The position numbers and the translations under genes were made by a program. A stretch of DNA of 64,000 nt from the NCBI GenBank assembly GCA_965371445.1, contig CBDUYN010000025.1, positions 1-64,000 on the forward strand. The letters run 5' to 3'. Positions within the stretch are counted from its first letter, which is position 1, and the number at the start of each line of letters is the position of its first letter. This stretch comes from DASWIG01 sp965371445. GTDB lineage: Bacteria; Acidobacteriota; Thermoanaerobaculia; Multivoradales; J023. The notes beneath the pieces are model-generated. The model was not told where the DNA came from and did no database searches. It saw only the letters and a list, made by a program, of their open reading frames with translations. Shown piece after piece: positions 26,502-36,553 of the stretch.

Positions 26502-29144
26502 ATGATCGGTCGAACCCTCGCCCACTACGAAATTCTATCGAAGCTCGGATCCGGCGGCATGGGAGAGGTCTTTGCCGCCCTGGACAACAAGCTGAACCGC
26601 AAGGTCGCGCTCAAGGTCCTGCACCGGGAAATGACGGAGGATCGCGATCGCCAGACCCGCTTCGAGCGGGAAGCCATGGCCGTCGCCGCGCTCAACCACC
26701 CCAACATCGTCACGATTCACGCCATCGACCAGGCCGATGACGTACGCTACCTAACCATGGAGCTGATCGAAGGCCGGACCCTGGTCGACATCATCTCCGC
26801 GGGTGGTTTGAGGCTCGAGCCGTTCTTCGAGCTCGCGATCCCTCTGACCGATGCGGTGAGCGCCGCTCACGCTCAGAGCATCATTCACCGGGATCTCAAG
26901 CCCGGGAATGTCATGGTCACGCGCGAGGGACGGATCAAGGTGTTGGACTTCGGACTGGCCAAGCTGCGGCGGGAGCTCGACGATCCCGCGTCGTCGCGGT
27001 CGCCGACCGAAGCTCTCACGCAGACGGGAAGCCTCCTCGGCACGGTGCCCTACATGTCCCCCGAACAGCTGAAGGGCAAGCAGGTCGATCATCGCTCGGA
27101 CGTCTTCTCCCTCGGTGTCATGCTCTACGAGATGGTCACCGGCACATACCCGTTTCGAGGCGAGACGTCCGCGGATTGCGTTTCCTCGATTCTGCGGGAT
27201 ACCCCCACACCGGTGACCGAGCTCAAACCGGACCTACCCCGCCATCTGGGGCGGATCATCCGGCGTTGCCTGGAAAAGGACGCCGATCGGCGCTATCAGG
27301 TCACCGCGGACCTGCGAAACGAGCTGCAAGACCTGCAGACCGAAATCGGCACCGGTGCGCAGCTTGCCGGGCCTTCTCCGACCGCGGCGCCAGCTCCGGG
27401 GTCAGAGGCCGTGGCGAAGCTCATCCAGGCAGCCACCCTCGACGAGGTCCGAGCGACCGGATGCAAGGTGGTCCACCTCGAAAAACACACGGTGGCGCTC
27501 TTTAGCCACGGCGAAGCGATCTACGCCGTGGACAATCGCTGTCCTCACATGGGATTCCCGCTCGATCGCGGCAGCGTGAAAGACTGCATTCTGACTTGCC
27601 ATTGGCACCACGCCCGTTTCGACCTGTCCAGCGGCGGAACGTTCGACCCCTGGGCCGACGACTTGCGCGCCTTTCCCGTCGAGATCCGCGGCGGCGAGGT
27701 GTGGGTGGATGTGGCCCGCCTCGACGATCCTACGGCACATCAAGGCGTACGCGTCCGCGAAGGATTGGAGCAGAACATCCCGCTCGTCATCGCCAAGGCC
27801 GTCGTCATGTTGCTCGAACAAGGGGAGGGCCCGTCCGAAGCGTTGCGCGTCGGCCTCAAGTTCGGGGCCAGGTACCGGCAGTGGGGATGGGGGCAGGGTC
27901 TGACGATCCTCACCTGCATGATGAACCTGCTGCCGCACCTCGAGGAGGAAGACCGGCCGCGCGCCTTGTATCACGGTCTGTCGGCGGTCGCCTCTGAGTG
28001 CGACGGCATGCCGCCGCGCTTCGACCTGCGCCCGTTGCCGGAATCGCCGGCCGATGTGGCGACTCTCAAGCGCTGGTTGCGTCAGTTTGTCGAGGTCCGG
28101 GACGCCCAGGGCGCTGAGCGCTGCATCGTCTCGGCGGTGCGGGCCGGGGCCACGGACCGCCAGATGGCCGACCTGCTGTTCGCCGCCGCCACCGACCACC
28201 GCTACCTCGAGGCCGGCCATGTCCTCGACTTCATCAACAAGGCCCTCGAGGCGCTGGATGCGGCGGGATGGGACCTGGCCGAGCCGGTGCTCGCCTCCCT
28301 GGCACGCGGACTCGCCACCGCCGACCGGATGGAGGAATCCAACGCCTGGCGCCATCCGGTGGACCTGATTCCGATTCTGGAGCGCGCCTTCGAGGCCCTG
28401 GCGACAGCGCTCGAGATCGGCCAGGGACGGCGCGGCTCCTGGGCCGGACGCGACGTTCTTGTCGACGTGCTGTCGGGAGACGATCCGCAGGCCATTGCCG
28501 ACGCGCTGTTGATGGCGTTGCGCGGAGGCGGCACCGAGGACGAGCTGGCCGGCGGCGTGGCCTATGCCGCCGCTCTGCGCATCGCCCGTTTCCATGTCAG
28601 CAACGAGTTCGGGGACTGGGACACGGCTCTGCACACGTTTACGTTCGCGAACGCCGTTCACCAGGGGTTGCGACGCTCGCCGTCACCGGAGTTGATGCGC
28701 GGAGTCTTCGACGCGGCGATGAGCATCTATCTGGATCGTTTTCTCAACGTGCCGGCAACGGCCATCCCCGAGCCGCAAAGTGATATCGCGGATGCCGATG
28801 CGTTGCTCGCCGAGCTCCCGGCGCTGCTCGATCGGCAACAGCAGGTCAACCAGGCCGGCGAGCTGGTCGCGAAATATCAGTCGGGGGACCACGATCCCGC
28901 TCGCTTGCGGTCCACAATGGGCCGTGTCCTGCTGCGAGAGGACCGCGACTTCCACACGATTCAAGTGGTCGAGGCTGCCGTGCGCCAGTCCGAGCTCCGG
29001 AGGGGCACGCCGGCCGCCACTCATGTCCTGATCGCGGCAGCGCGCTACCTGGCAGCCCACGCGCCGACCGTGAGGGCACAAGAGCAGACCTATCAGATCG
29101 CCCGTCGCCTGCACCGCGGCGAGCAGTTGCACGAGGCGTCCTGA
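26502..29144 (+). CDS. Ser/Thr protein kinase fused to a Rieske [2Fe-2S] domain
   Basis: An 880-residue three-part protein. Residues 8-280 are a complete Hanks kinase: GSGGMGEV, K38, HRDLKPGN with D131, DFG with D149 and GTVPYMSPE. After a proline-alanine linker (about 283-300), residues 305-405 are a Rieske domain with CPH (C347, H349) and CHWHH (C366, H369), followed by a GGTFDPWADDL segment typical of Rieske ferredoxins. Residues about 415-880 form a large helical region unlike a TPR array, matching the C-terminal part of long Rieske proteins of unknown function. No membrane segment is visible. The frame is continuous, with no sign of a frameshift at the joins. A redox-gated kinase is the obvious hypothesis. 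Confidence 0.9.
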   Translation: MIGRTLAHYEILSKLGSGGMGEVFAALDNKLNRKVALKVLHREMTEDRDRQTRFEREAMAVAALNHPNIVTIHAIDQADDVRYLTMELIEGRTLVDIISAGGLRLEPFFELAIPLTDAVSAAHAQSIIHRDLKPGNVMVTREGRIKVLDFGLAKLRRELDDPASSRSPTEALTQTGSLLGTVPYMSPEQLKGKQVDHRSDVFSLGVMLYEMVTGTYPFRGETSADCVSSILRDTPTPVTELKPDLPRHLGRIIRRCLEKDADRRYQVTADLRNELQDLQTEIGTGAQLAGPSPTAAPAPGSEAVAKLIQAATLDEVRATGCKVVHLEKHTVALFSHGEAIYAVDNRCPHMGFPLDRGSVKDCILTCHWHHARFDLSSGGTFDPWADDLRAFPVEIRGGEVWVDVARLDDPTAHQGVRVREGLEQNIPLVIAKAVVMLLEQGEGPSEALRVGLKFGARYRQWGWGQGLTILTCMMNLLPHLEEEDRPRALYHGLSAVASECDGMPPRFDLRPLPESPADVATLKRWLRQFVEVRDAQGAERCIVSAVRAGATDRQMADLLFAAATDHRYLEAGHVLDFINKALEALDAAGWDLAEPVLASLARGLATADRMEESNAWRHPVDLIPILERAFEALATALEIGQGRRGSWAGRDVLVDVLSGDDPQAIADALLMALRGGGTEDELAGGVAYAAALRIARFHVSNEFGDWDTALHTFTFANAVHQGLRRSPSPELMRGVFDAAMSIYLDRFLNVPATAIPEPQSDIADADALLAELPALLDRQQQVNQAGELVAKYQSGDHDPARLRSTMGRVLLREDRDFHTIQVVEAAVRQSELRRGTPAATHVLIAAARYLAAHAPTVRAQEQTYQIARRLHRGEQLHEAS

Positions 29145-29225
29145 CGTTGCCCGGACGCCGACCCGAGGATCATCCTGGCCTGATCGACTCGCCGGTCTGA
29201 ACGAGCGTCCTGACCGCAGCCGTCC

Positions 29226-29303
29226 TCATCCGGTCGAAGGAGTCCGCGGCTCTTCCAGCAAGCGATAGAGCACGTTGTCGGTAAACGCCGGATCCTTGGT
29301 CAT
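29226..29303 (-). pseudogene. Short C-terminal gene fragment
   Basis: In the 200-base gap between two convergent genes the minus strand reads MTKDPAFTDNVLYRLLEEPR then TPSTG and a stop. It looks like a remnant or a stand-alone micro-ORF and lacks a ribosome binding site. I assign no function. Confidence 0.2.
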
Positions 29304-29347
29304 GCCGGGTCAACCCGTCTTCATGACGGAAGACAGAGAATCGGCGT

Positions 29348-31225
29348 TCATGGGCTTCGTGAATACGAATGAGAGGCGACGCCGTCGGGGGCAAGATCCT
29401 GCCGCATCAGGAAGTGTATCACCGGCAGCGCCGCGGCGAGGACCCCCAGGCACAGGACCACCGCCAGGTTGGGAAGGGGTTGCCCCCGGAGCCCGAGGAA
29501 CGCGCACGCGCAGAGCACAACGATGAGCAAGCCCTTGAGGACGATCATCGAGCGGCCCAGAAGCGCGAGGACCATGGCCAGACTACCGCTCACCAAGACC
29601 AGGAGACTCTGCCCCCAGACCGTGCCGTCCACGAGAATCGACCCGCGGCCTGACGCCGCGCCGCGAAACGAGAAGTCGAGAAGCGCCAGGGCGGAGTCGA
29701 CCGCGAGCGGCACCAGGGCAAAGAGCGCCAACCAGCGCAGCGCGCGGATCAGACGCTGGCGGACCACCTCCCCCGGTGGCGCCGGCAAGCGGCGGAGAAG
29801 AGGGACCTGCCGCTGCCAGTCGGTGCTCATCCACGAAGCCGCCACGAAGGCTCCGTAGGCCGCCATGACCCACGTCAGGATCCCCACCTCCCTGGCCCGA
29901 GACCAGGGTAGAAAGCCCGAATCGAGCCGAGAGCCGTAGAAAGCCAACACCGTCACCGTCACCATGACGGCGGCACCGACGCCAAGCGCCCGGAATCGCC
30001 AAGCGGAGAGCTCGAAAGGCTGTGGCGCGAGCTTGGAGCCGAGCATCGAGCCGCGCCAACGCTGCTGGAAGGCATCGCCAGAGGTTTCGACCCGAGGTGT
30101 ACCGCCCCGGTCAAAGCGCCGTATCCGGCGCGCGGCGAAGAGGTAGACCGCCGTGCAGACCGACACGACGAGGAGCGGCCAGATCAGGTTCTCCGCCACG
30201 GTCTGGTAGGTTCCAAGCATGGGTATCGAAGGCTTCATCGTGAATCCCGCACGTCGCAGGTCGGAGAACAAAAGCCGTTGCTCAAGGCCGCCGAAAAAGT
30301 GGAAGGTGACCACCTGCACGATCATCATGCACAGGAAGACTCCCTGCCAGGGGTTGCCGGGCCGCTCACCCGCGCTCAGCAGACAGCTGAACACTACGAT
30401 CAGGCCGAGGAATCCGATGGCTCGATCGAGGTGATGCCAGCGGCGTTCGCGGAACAGACCGTCCCGCCGCCAGGGCTGGGCGAGGTACTCCGCTTCCGGG
30501 ACGTAGCGCTCGAGCACGATCTCCACCGTCGACGCTGCCGGAATCCCGAGCTGCCCCAGCCCCCACTTCTCGAGGTCGTCGAGCTGCGGCCACTCTTCGC
30601 GGCCGAGCGTGGCGAGCACCTCCCCGGGCTCCGGAAGCGGCTGCAGGCTATGGCGCGACCAGCGCCAGGTCGCGCCATATCCCCCGACGCCGCCTGATCG
30701 CAGGGCGGCGAGGGAGAGCTCGGTCGTCAGCCCCCGGGTCGTCCTGCCGTCGACGGTGAACCGCAATAGAGGCACACCGGGCAAGCGCTTCAAGGTTTCT
30801 GCCTCCGCCGGGTTGAGGCGTCCGGTAAAGCTCGGATGCATCAGAACCGGTCGGGTGTGATACTCGCTCAGCAAGAGAGCACCGAGGATGAGCACGCCGA
30901 AGGCCAGACCGAGCTCGAGCCGGGCCCTGAGCCTGACGGCCGGATCTACGGGCGAGTGCCGTAAGAGCGACCGGAGAGCCGGCTCGCGGTTCCTGAGGGC
31001 GAGAGCGAGAGCGAAAGCGAGATAGACAAGCGCCCAGGCGAAGGTCTCGTCCACGGCCCGCAAACCGTCGTACTCGACGGCCACGCCGAAGGCGAAACCG
31101 CGGGCAAGTGCAGTCGCACCGAGCCCGGCGAGAAGCGCCACCAAGATCAGGTAGCCACGGCTTCGCCGCCAGATCTCGCGGCGCAGGATCCCGCGCGCCG
31201 CGCGCGGTTCGAGGATTTCATGCAT
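29348..31225 (-). CDS. ABC-type exporter membrane subunit, hypothetical
   Basis: A 625-residue protein with two groups of membrane segments around a soluble middle. Hydrophobic stretches occur near the N-terminus (YLILVALLAGLGATALARG; WALVYLAFALALAL; FGVLILGALLLS). A periplasmic-looking region (about residues 110-250) follows, and then further segments to the C-terminus. It begins 8 bases inside the end of the ABC ATPase gene, so it should be that ATPase's partner permease. The ORF extends further upstream, but the ATG at 31225 (MHEILEPRAARGILRREIW) is the natural start. The resemblance to ABC-2 permeases is general; the substrate is unknown. Confidence 0.75.
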   Translation of the reverse strand: MHEILEPRAARGILRREIWRRSRGYLILVALLAGLGATALARGFAFGVAVEYDGLRAVDETFAWALVYLAFALALALRNREPALRSLLRHSPVDPAVRLRARLELGLAFGVLILGALLLSEYHTRPVLMHPSFTGRLNPAEAETLKRLPGVPLLRFTVDGRTTRGLTTELSLAALRSGGVGGYGATWRWSRHSLQPLPEPGEVLATLGREEWPQLDDLEKWGLGQLGIPAASTVEIVLERYVPEAEYLAQPWRRDGLFRERRWHHLDRAIGFLGLIVVFSCLLSAGERPGNPWQGVFLCMMIVQVVTFHFFGGLEQRLLFSDLRRAGFTMKPSIPMLGTYQTVAENLIWPLLVVSVCTAVYLFAARRIRRFDRGGTPRVETSGDAFQQRWRGSMLGSKLAPQPFELSAWRFRALGVGAAVMVTVTVLAFYGSRLDSGFLPWSRAREVGILTWVMAAYGAFVAASWMSTDWQRQVPLLRRLPAPPGEVVRQRLIRALRWLALFALVPLAVDSALALLDFSFRGAASGRGSILVDGTVWGQSLLVLVSGSLAMVLALLGRSMIVLKGLLIVVLCACAFLGLRGQPLPNLAVVLCLGVLAAALPVIHFLMRQDLAPDGVASHSYSRSP

Positions 31226-32123
31226 CGTGATGGCTCCCGACGAGATCGACGAAGATGGACTCGAGGCTCGAATCACTCAGGCTCACGTCGACGGCGCCCA
31301 GCTGCGCCAGTGACTCCAGCAGCTCGTCACGCCGCTCCGGCGACCGGGTCCACGCCGCGAGCTGCCAGCGATCCCCCAGACGCCGGCAGCTGACCAGCTC
31401 CGGAAGCCCCAGCCGGTCCGGCGGTCGCGGAAAGCGCGCCGTCACCCGGCTCAGGTGCAGCTTCAGCGCTTCGACCGAGGATTCGACGAGCATCCGGCCG
31501 TCCTCGATGATGCCCACGTGGTCGGCCAGACGCTCGACCTCGCCTAGCAGGTGGGACGCGAGGAGCACCGAGCGGCCCTCGCGCGTCATGAGCTCGATCA
31601 CCGCTTCCGTGAAGTCGCGCCGCACCACCGCGTCGAGCCCGGCGGTCGGCTCGTCGAGGATCAAGACCTCCGGCTCGAAGGCCAGGGCGGCGACCAGGGC
31701 CAGGCATCTCCGCTGGCCGACGGAGAGATTTCCAACCCGCGGCCGGCTCGGGACCTCGAAGCGCCGGAGATGCTCTTCGACCGCGTCGTCGCGCCAGGAC
31801 TGCGGATAGAAGGACCGCAGGAATCCCAAGGTCTCCCGGACCGTCATCCGGGGGTCGAAATCAAATTCCTGAGGCATGTAGCCGACCCGGGCACGCACCG
31901 CGAGGCCGTCGCGGGTTGGGTCGAGCCCCAGCACCTCGCACCGGCCCGCTCGCGGCCGTAGCAGGTCCAGCAGCATGCGGATCAGCGTCGTCTTGCCGCT
32001 GCCGTTGCGCCCCAGAAGGCCGTACACGGAGCCGCGCGGCACCCGCATGCTGAGCCCCTGCAAGACCGGCTCCGAGCCGAAATCGTGCTCGACGGCGAAA
32101 GTTTCGATAGCTTGAGACGTCAT
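31218..32123 (-). CDS. ABC transporter ATP-binding protein
   Basis: A 301-residue ATPase. Walker A is GRNGSGKTT (about 38-46), the Q-loop is GYMPQEFDFD, the signature is NLSVGQRR (a variant of LSGGQ), and Walker B is VLILDEPTAGLD. The switch histidine lies in LLASHLLGEV. The C-terminal 80 residues are a regulatory extension common in ABC-2-type exporters. The ATG at 32123 overlaps the GntR stop by four bases, and the permease start overlaps its own stop. This is a standard GntR(YtrA)-ATPase-permease operon. YtrA-type systems often respond to cell-wall-active compounds, so a stress-export role is plausible. Confidence 0.9.
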   Translation of the reverse strand: MTSQAIETFAVEHDFGSEPVLQGLSMRVPRGSVYGLLGRNGSGKTTLIRMLLDLLRPRAGRCEVLGLDPTRDGLAVRARVGYMPQEFDFDPRMTVRETLGFLRSFYPQSWRDDAVEEHLRRFEVPSRPRVGNLSVGQRRCLALVAALAFEPEVLILDEPTAGLDAVVRRDFTEAVIELMTREGRSVLLASHLLGEVERLADHVGIIEDGRMLVESSVEALKLHLSRVTARFPRPPDRLGLPELVSCRRLGDRWQLAAWTRSPERRDELLESLAQLGAVDVSLSDSSLESIFVDLVGSHHDA

Positions 32124-32527
32124 CGATAAGGCTCCTTTTCGGGGTTGTCCCGGAAGAACTCGGCGGCCCGCCGCTCGAGCTGCTCGATGAGCTCCCGGGG
32201 GCCGACTCCCAGCTTCCACGCCGCGACCAGGAGCTCGTCCAGGTGCTGAGCGATCAACCGCCGGCGCTGTGCCGCCGGGACCTTCGCCTTGCGCTGCGCC
32301 ACGAAGACGCCCCGCCCGTGCTGGGGCACGACGATGCCCTCGTGCTCCAGCTCGCGGTAGGCCCGCGCCACCGTATTGGGATTGATCCGCAGCTCGAGGG
32401 CCAGGTCGCGAACCGAAGGCATGCGGACGCCGCCTTGAAGCTCGCCGCGGGCAACCTGGAGGCGCACCTGATCGACGATCTGGCGGTAGATCGGTACCCG
32501 GCTGGTGATGTCGAGGTGGAAGCTCAC
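32120..32527 (-). CDS. GntR/YtrA-family transcriptional repressor
   Basis: A 135-residue regulator: a GntR winged helix (SRVPIYRQIVDQVRLQVARG; RMPSVRDLALELRINPNTVA; YRELEHEGIVVPQHGRGVFV) plus the short C-terminal helices typical of the YtrA subfamily. The ORF can be extended to an ATG at 32548. That ATG, however, lies between the promoter -35 and -10 boxes, so I chose the GTG at 32527, matching the usual family start. With the predicted transcription start about three bases upstream, the mRNA would be essentially leaderless. It likely represses itself and the ABC genes that follow through the operator at 32531-32557. Confidence 0.85.
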   Translation of the reverse strand: MSFHLDITSRVPIYRQIVDQVRLQVARGELQGGVRMPSVRDLALELRINPNTVARAYRELEHEGIVVPQHGRGVFVAQRKAKVPAAQRRRLIAQHLDELLVAAWKLGVGPRELIEQLERRAAEFFRDNPEKEPYR

Positions 32528-32530
32528 AAT

Positions 32531-32565
32531 GACTGTATCAATACACATAGTACAGTCGATGTCAA
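32531..32565 (-). promoter_or_regulatory. Promoter and operator of the GntR-ABC operon
   Basis: Reading the minus strand, a perfect -35 box TTGACA (32565-32560) is followed 16 bases later by TATTGA (32543-32538) as a -10. A perfect inverted repeat GACTGTA-N13-TACAGTC (32557-32531) covers the spacer and the -10, so a bound dimer would block RNA polymerase. This arrangement and the TGTA...TACA core fit YtrA-family operators. Confidence 0.7.
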
Positions 32566-32666
32566 GCCTCCAAGGAAGTTTTTTTCAAGGCAGCACACCA
32601 GGCCCGGCGGCCGGGCGCGGCACGGCTCGGCTCCGCGGCCGCGTGCGACGGCTCATCTCATCGCGC

Positions 32667-32740
32667 ACCGAGACGCAGACCTGGCCGGCGTGGTAGAGGC
32701 CGCCCTTGCTCAGCAGGGGGACGGCCAAGTCGAGGTCCGC
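32667..32740 (-). pseudogene. Duplicated internal piece of the aldehyde dehydrogenase gene
   Basis: These 74 bases match 33934-34007 of the nearby aldehyde dehydrogenase with about five differences. The matching codons cover DLDLAVPLL...GGLYHAGQVCVSV, that is, the active-site cysteine region. It is an isolated fragment with no start, about 1.2 kb downstream of its parent. Confidence 0.75.
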
Positions 32741-32785
32741 ACCACGCCGTGCGCGAAGCGATCGTCGACGAGCTGGCCGCACTGC

Positions 32786-33214
32786 TCAGCGCCGCTGGCT
32801 GAGGTTGACCGCCCAAAAATCGCGGTTGGCCCGGATGGCCCGCAGCATGTCGAAGCGGGTGATGGCGCCGACCAGGCGGCCGTTCTCGACCACCGGGAAG
32901 CGGCGGAAGCTCTCCTTGAGGAAAAGGCCGGCCGCGAAGTAGACGTCCATGTTCGGAGGAATGCTCTTGACCTCCTTGGTCATGAAGTCGGCGACGCGCT
33001 CCTGAACGTTGTCCGGCTCGGGCGCGTGGACCACCACCTTCAAGCAGTCCTTCTCGGTGAGGATGCCGAGCAACTTGCCGTCCTCGTCGACGACCGGGGC
33101 GCCGGTGACGCCATGCTTGAGCAGGAAGTCGACCGCGTCGAGGACGAGGGTCGTGGGGGAGAGGGTTGGGACTTTGGTGTCCATGTATTGGCGGACGGCA
33201 GGGAGTGGTTCCAT
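32786..33214 (-). CDS. CBS-domain-pair protein
   Basis: A 142-residue protein made of two CBS motifs: first VRQYMDTKVPTLSPTTLVLD, LLKHGVTGAPVVDEDGKLLG and ILTEKDCLKVVV; second VADFMTKEVKSIPPNMDVYF, FRRFPVVENGRLVG and AITRFDMLRAI. Such pairs bind adenosine ligands such as AMP, ATP or SAM and act as energy-state sensors. There is no enzyme domain attached. The ORF reaches further upstream, but the ATG at 33214 (MEPLPAVRQYMD) has a GAGAG sequence before it and matches family length. The gene stands alone between fragment-rich gaps. Confidence 0.85.
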   Translation of the reverse strand: MEPLPAVRQYMDTKVPTLSPTTLVLDAVDFLLKHGVTGAPVVDEDGKLLGILTEKDCLKVVVHAPEPDNVQERVADFMTKEVKSIPPNMDVYFAAGLFLKESFRRFPVVENGRLVGAITRFDMLRAIRANRDFWAVNLSQRR

Positions 33215-33353
33215 GGCGACTCTCGCAAAAGCTGGCCTGTCAAGGGTTACATGGACCAAGTGTAGCATCCGAAACGCCCCTTCTACAAGCTCACCTGGTC
33301 GATCGAGATCGCCGAAGCGGATTCCGGTGACTCCGGCCCGGCCGGCCGTTGCC

Positions 33354-34790
33354 TCAGAGCCCTTTCGAGCGCAGGACCATCATCTTCTCGATCTGCATAT
33401 CGCGCATGGTGAACGGGATCCCGCCGATGCCGAGGCCGGAGTGGTTCAATCCGGCGAAGGGCATCCAGTCGACCCGGAACGCGGTGTGGTCGTTGATCAT
33501 GACCGCCGAGGCGTCGAGGCGGGTGTAGGCCTCCATGGCGGTGTCGAGGTCCCGGGTGAACACCGCCGCCTGGAAAGCGTAGGGCAGCGAGTTGGCCCGG
33601 GCGACCGCGGCGTCCAGGTCCCGGTAGGGGTAGACGCAGACGACCGGGCCGAAGATCTCGAGCCGGCTGACCTTGGCCTCGGCCGGGGGCTCGACCAGGA
33701 CGGTGCACTCATAGCAAGTGTCGGAGATCTTGTGGCCACCGGTGAGACATTGGGCTCCGCCGTCCACCGCTTCGTCCACCCAGGCCGCCACCCGGTCGGT
33801 CTCGGCCGGCCGAATGAGCGGTCCGACGTCGGTGTCGGCAAGCGTGGGATCGCCGACCGTGAGCCGGGACGCGGCCTCGGCCAGGCGCTCGGCGAGCCGC
33901 CAAGCCAGGGATTCGTGGGCGAAGACCCGTTGTACCGAGACGCAGACCTGACCGGCGTGGTAGAGGCCGCCCTTGGCGAGCAGGGGGACGGCCAGGTCGA
34001 GGTCCGCGTCCCCGGCCACGATCACCGGCGCCGCGCCGCCGTGCTCTAAAGCGCATCGGGTTCCGGGCGAGAGCTTGGAGCGCAACATCCAGCCGACCCC
34101 GGCGCTGCCGATGAAGGAGAAGAAGCCGACCCGCTCGTCGGTGACCAGCGCGGTGGCGGTCGCCCGCTCGTCGGTCAGGAGCGCCTGGCACCACTCGGCG
34201 GGAAGACCGGCCTGGTGCAGGATGGCGACCAGGCGCAGGCACGAGAGCGGCGTGTCCCCGGCCGGCTTGACGACGACCGGGGCGCCGACGGCCACCGCCG
34301 GGCAAACCTGGTGAACGATGAGGTTCAGGGGATGATTGAACGCGCTGACCGCCACCACCACTCCGATCGGCTCCCGGCGGGTGACCGCGATCCGGTTCTC
34401 GGACGCGGGATTGAGGCCCATCGGGATGACCGACCCGGACTCGGTTCGCAGCACCTCGATGCAGCCCTTGACGCCGTCGATGGCCCGGGCGACCTCCACC
34501 CGGGAGTCCACCAGCGGCTTGCCCCCCTCCCGCGCCGCTTCCACCGCCAGCTCCTCGGCCCGTTCGCTCATGATGGCGGCCGCCCGATCCAGGATCGCGA
34601 TCCGGGCGGCGGGCTTCAGCCAGGCTCCGCGGTCACGGAAGAGCTGGTAGGCGGTCGTAAGAGCGGTGTCCACCGCGCTCCGGTCGCCGGTCCCGACGGT
34701 GGCGATGGGCGACCGGTCCCAGGCGGCCTCCACGGTCAGGCTCCCGGCGTCGGCGGCGCCCGGTACGAGGATCGGAAAGTGCTCGCTCAT
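33354..34790 (-). CDS. NAD(P)-dependent aldehyde dehydrogenase
   Basis: A 478-residue aldehyde dehydrogenase. Family marks are GVVVAVSAFNHPLNLIVHQV (the N of the active site), VVVKPAGDTPLS (cofactor lysine), FFSFIGSAGVGWML, ALEHGGAAPVIV with the general-base glutamate, and GGLYHAGQVCVSVQRV with the catalytic cysteine. Later come EIFGPVVCVYPY and the terminal substrate loop DWMPFAGLNHSGLGIGG. It lies 20 bases downstream of the acetolactate-synthase-like gene and is likely co-transcribed with it. The two could work on a shared pyruvate- or aldehyde-derived metabolite, but the substrate is unknown. Pieces of this gene are duplicated at 19477-19610 and 32667-32740. Confidence 0.9.
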   Translation of the reverse strand: MSEHFPILVPGAADAGSLTVEAAWDRSPIATVGTGDRSAVDTALTTAYQLFRDRGAWLKPAARIAILDRAAAIMSERAEELAVEAAREGGKPLVDSRVEVARAIDGVKGCIEVLRTESGSVIPMGLNPASENRIAVTRREPIGVVVAVSAFNHPLNLIVHQVCPAVAVGAPVVVKPAGDTPLSCLRLVAILHQAGLPAEWCQALLTDERATATALVTDERVGFFSFIGSAGVGWMLRSKLSPGTRCALEHGGAAPVIVAGDADLDLAVPLLAKGGLYHAGQVCVSVQRVFAHESLAWRLAERLAEAASRLTVGDPTLADTDVGPLIRPAETDRVAAWVDEAVDGGAQCLTGGHKISDTCYECTVLVEPPAEAKVSRLEIFGPVVCVYPYRDLDAAVARANSLPYAFQAAVFTRDLDTAMEAYTRLDASAVMINDHTAFRVDWMPFAGLNHSGLGIGGIPFTMRDMQIEKMMVLRSKGL

Positions 34791-34810
34791 GGTTCCTCCT
34801 AGCTAGAAGC

Positions 34811-36451
<1,641 letters not shown>

Positions 36452-36553
36452 GAGTCGATCCTCCTAGCGGCGCTCTGACTCTACCTCCATCCGCCCTCCG
36501 GCCGCTACGGACTCGTGATAGCATTGACTTTTCCGTCTCCGTGAAGTGAAGCG

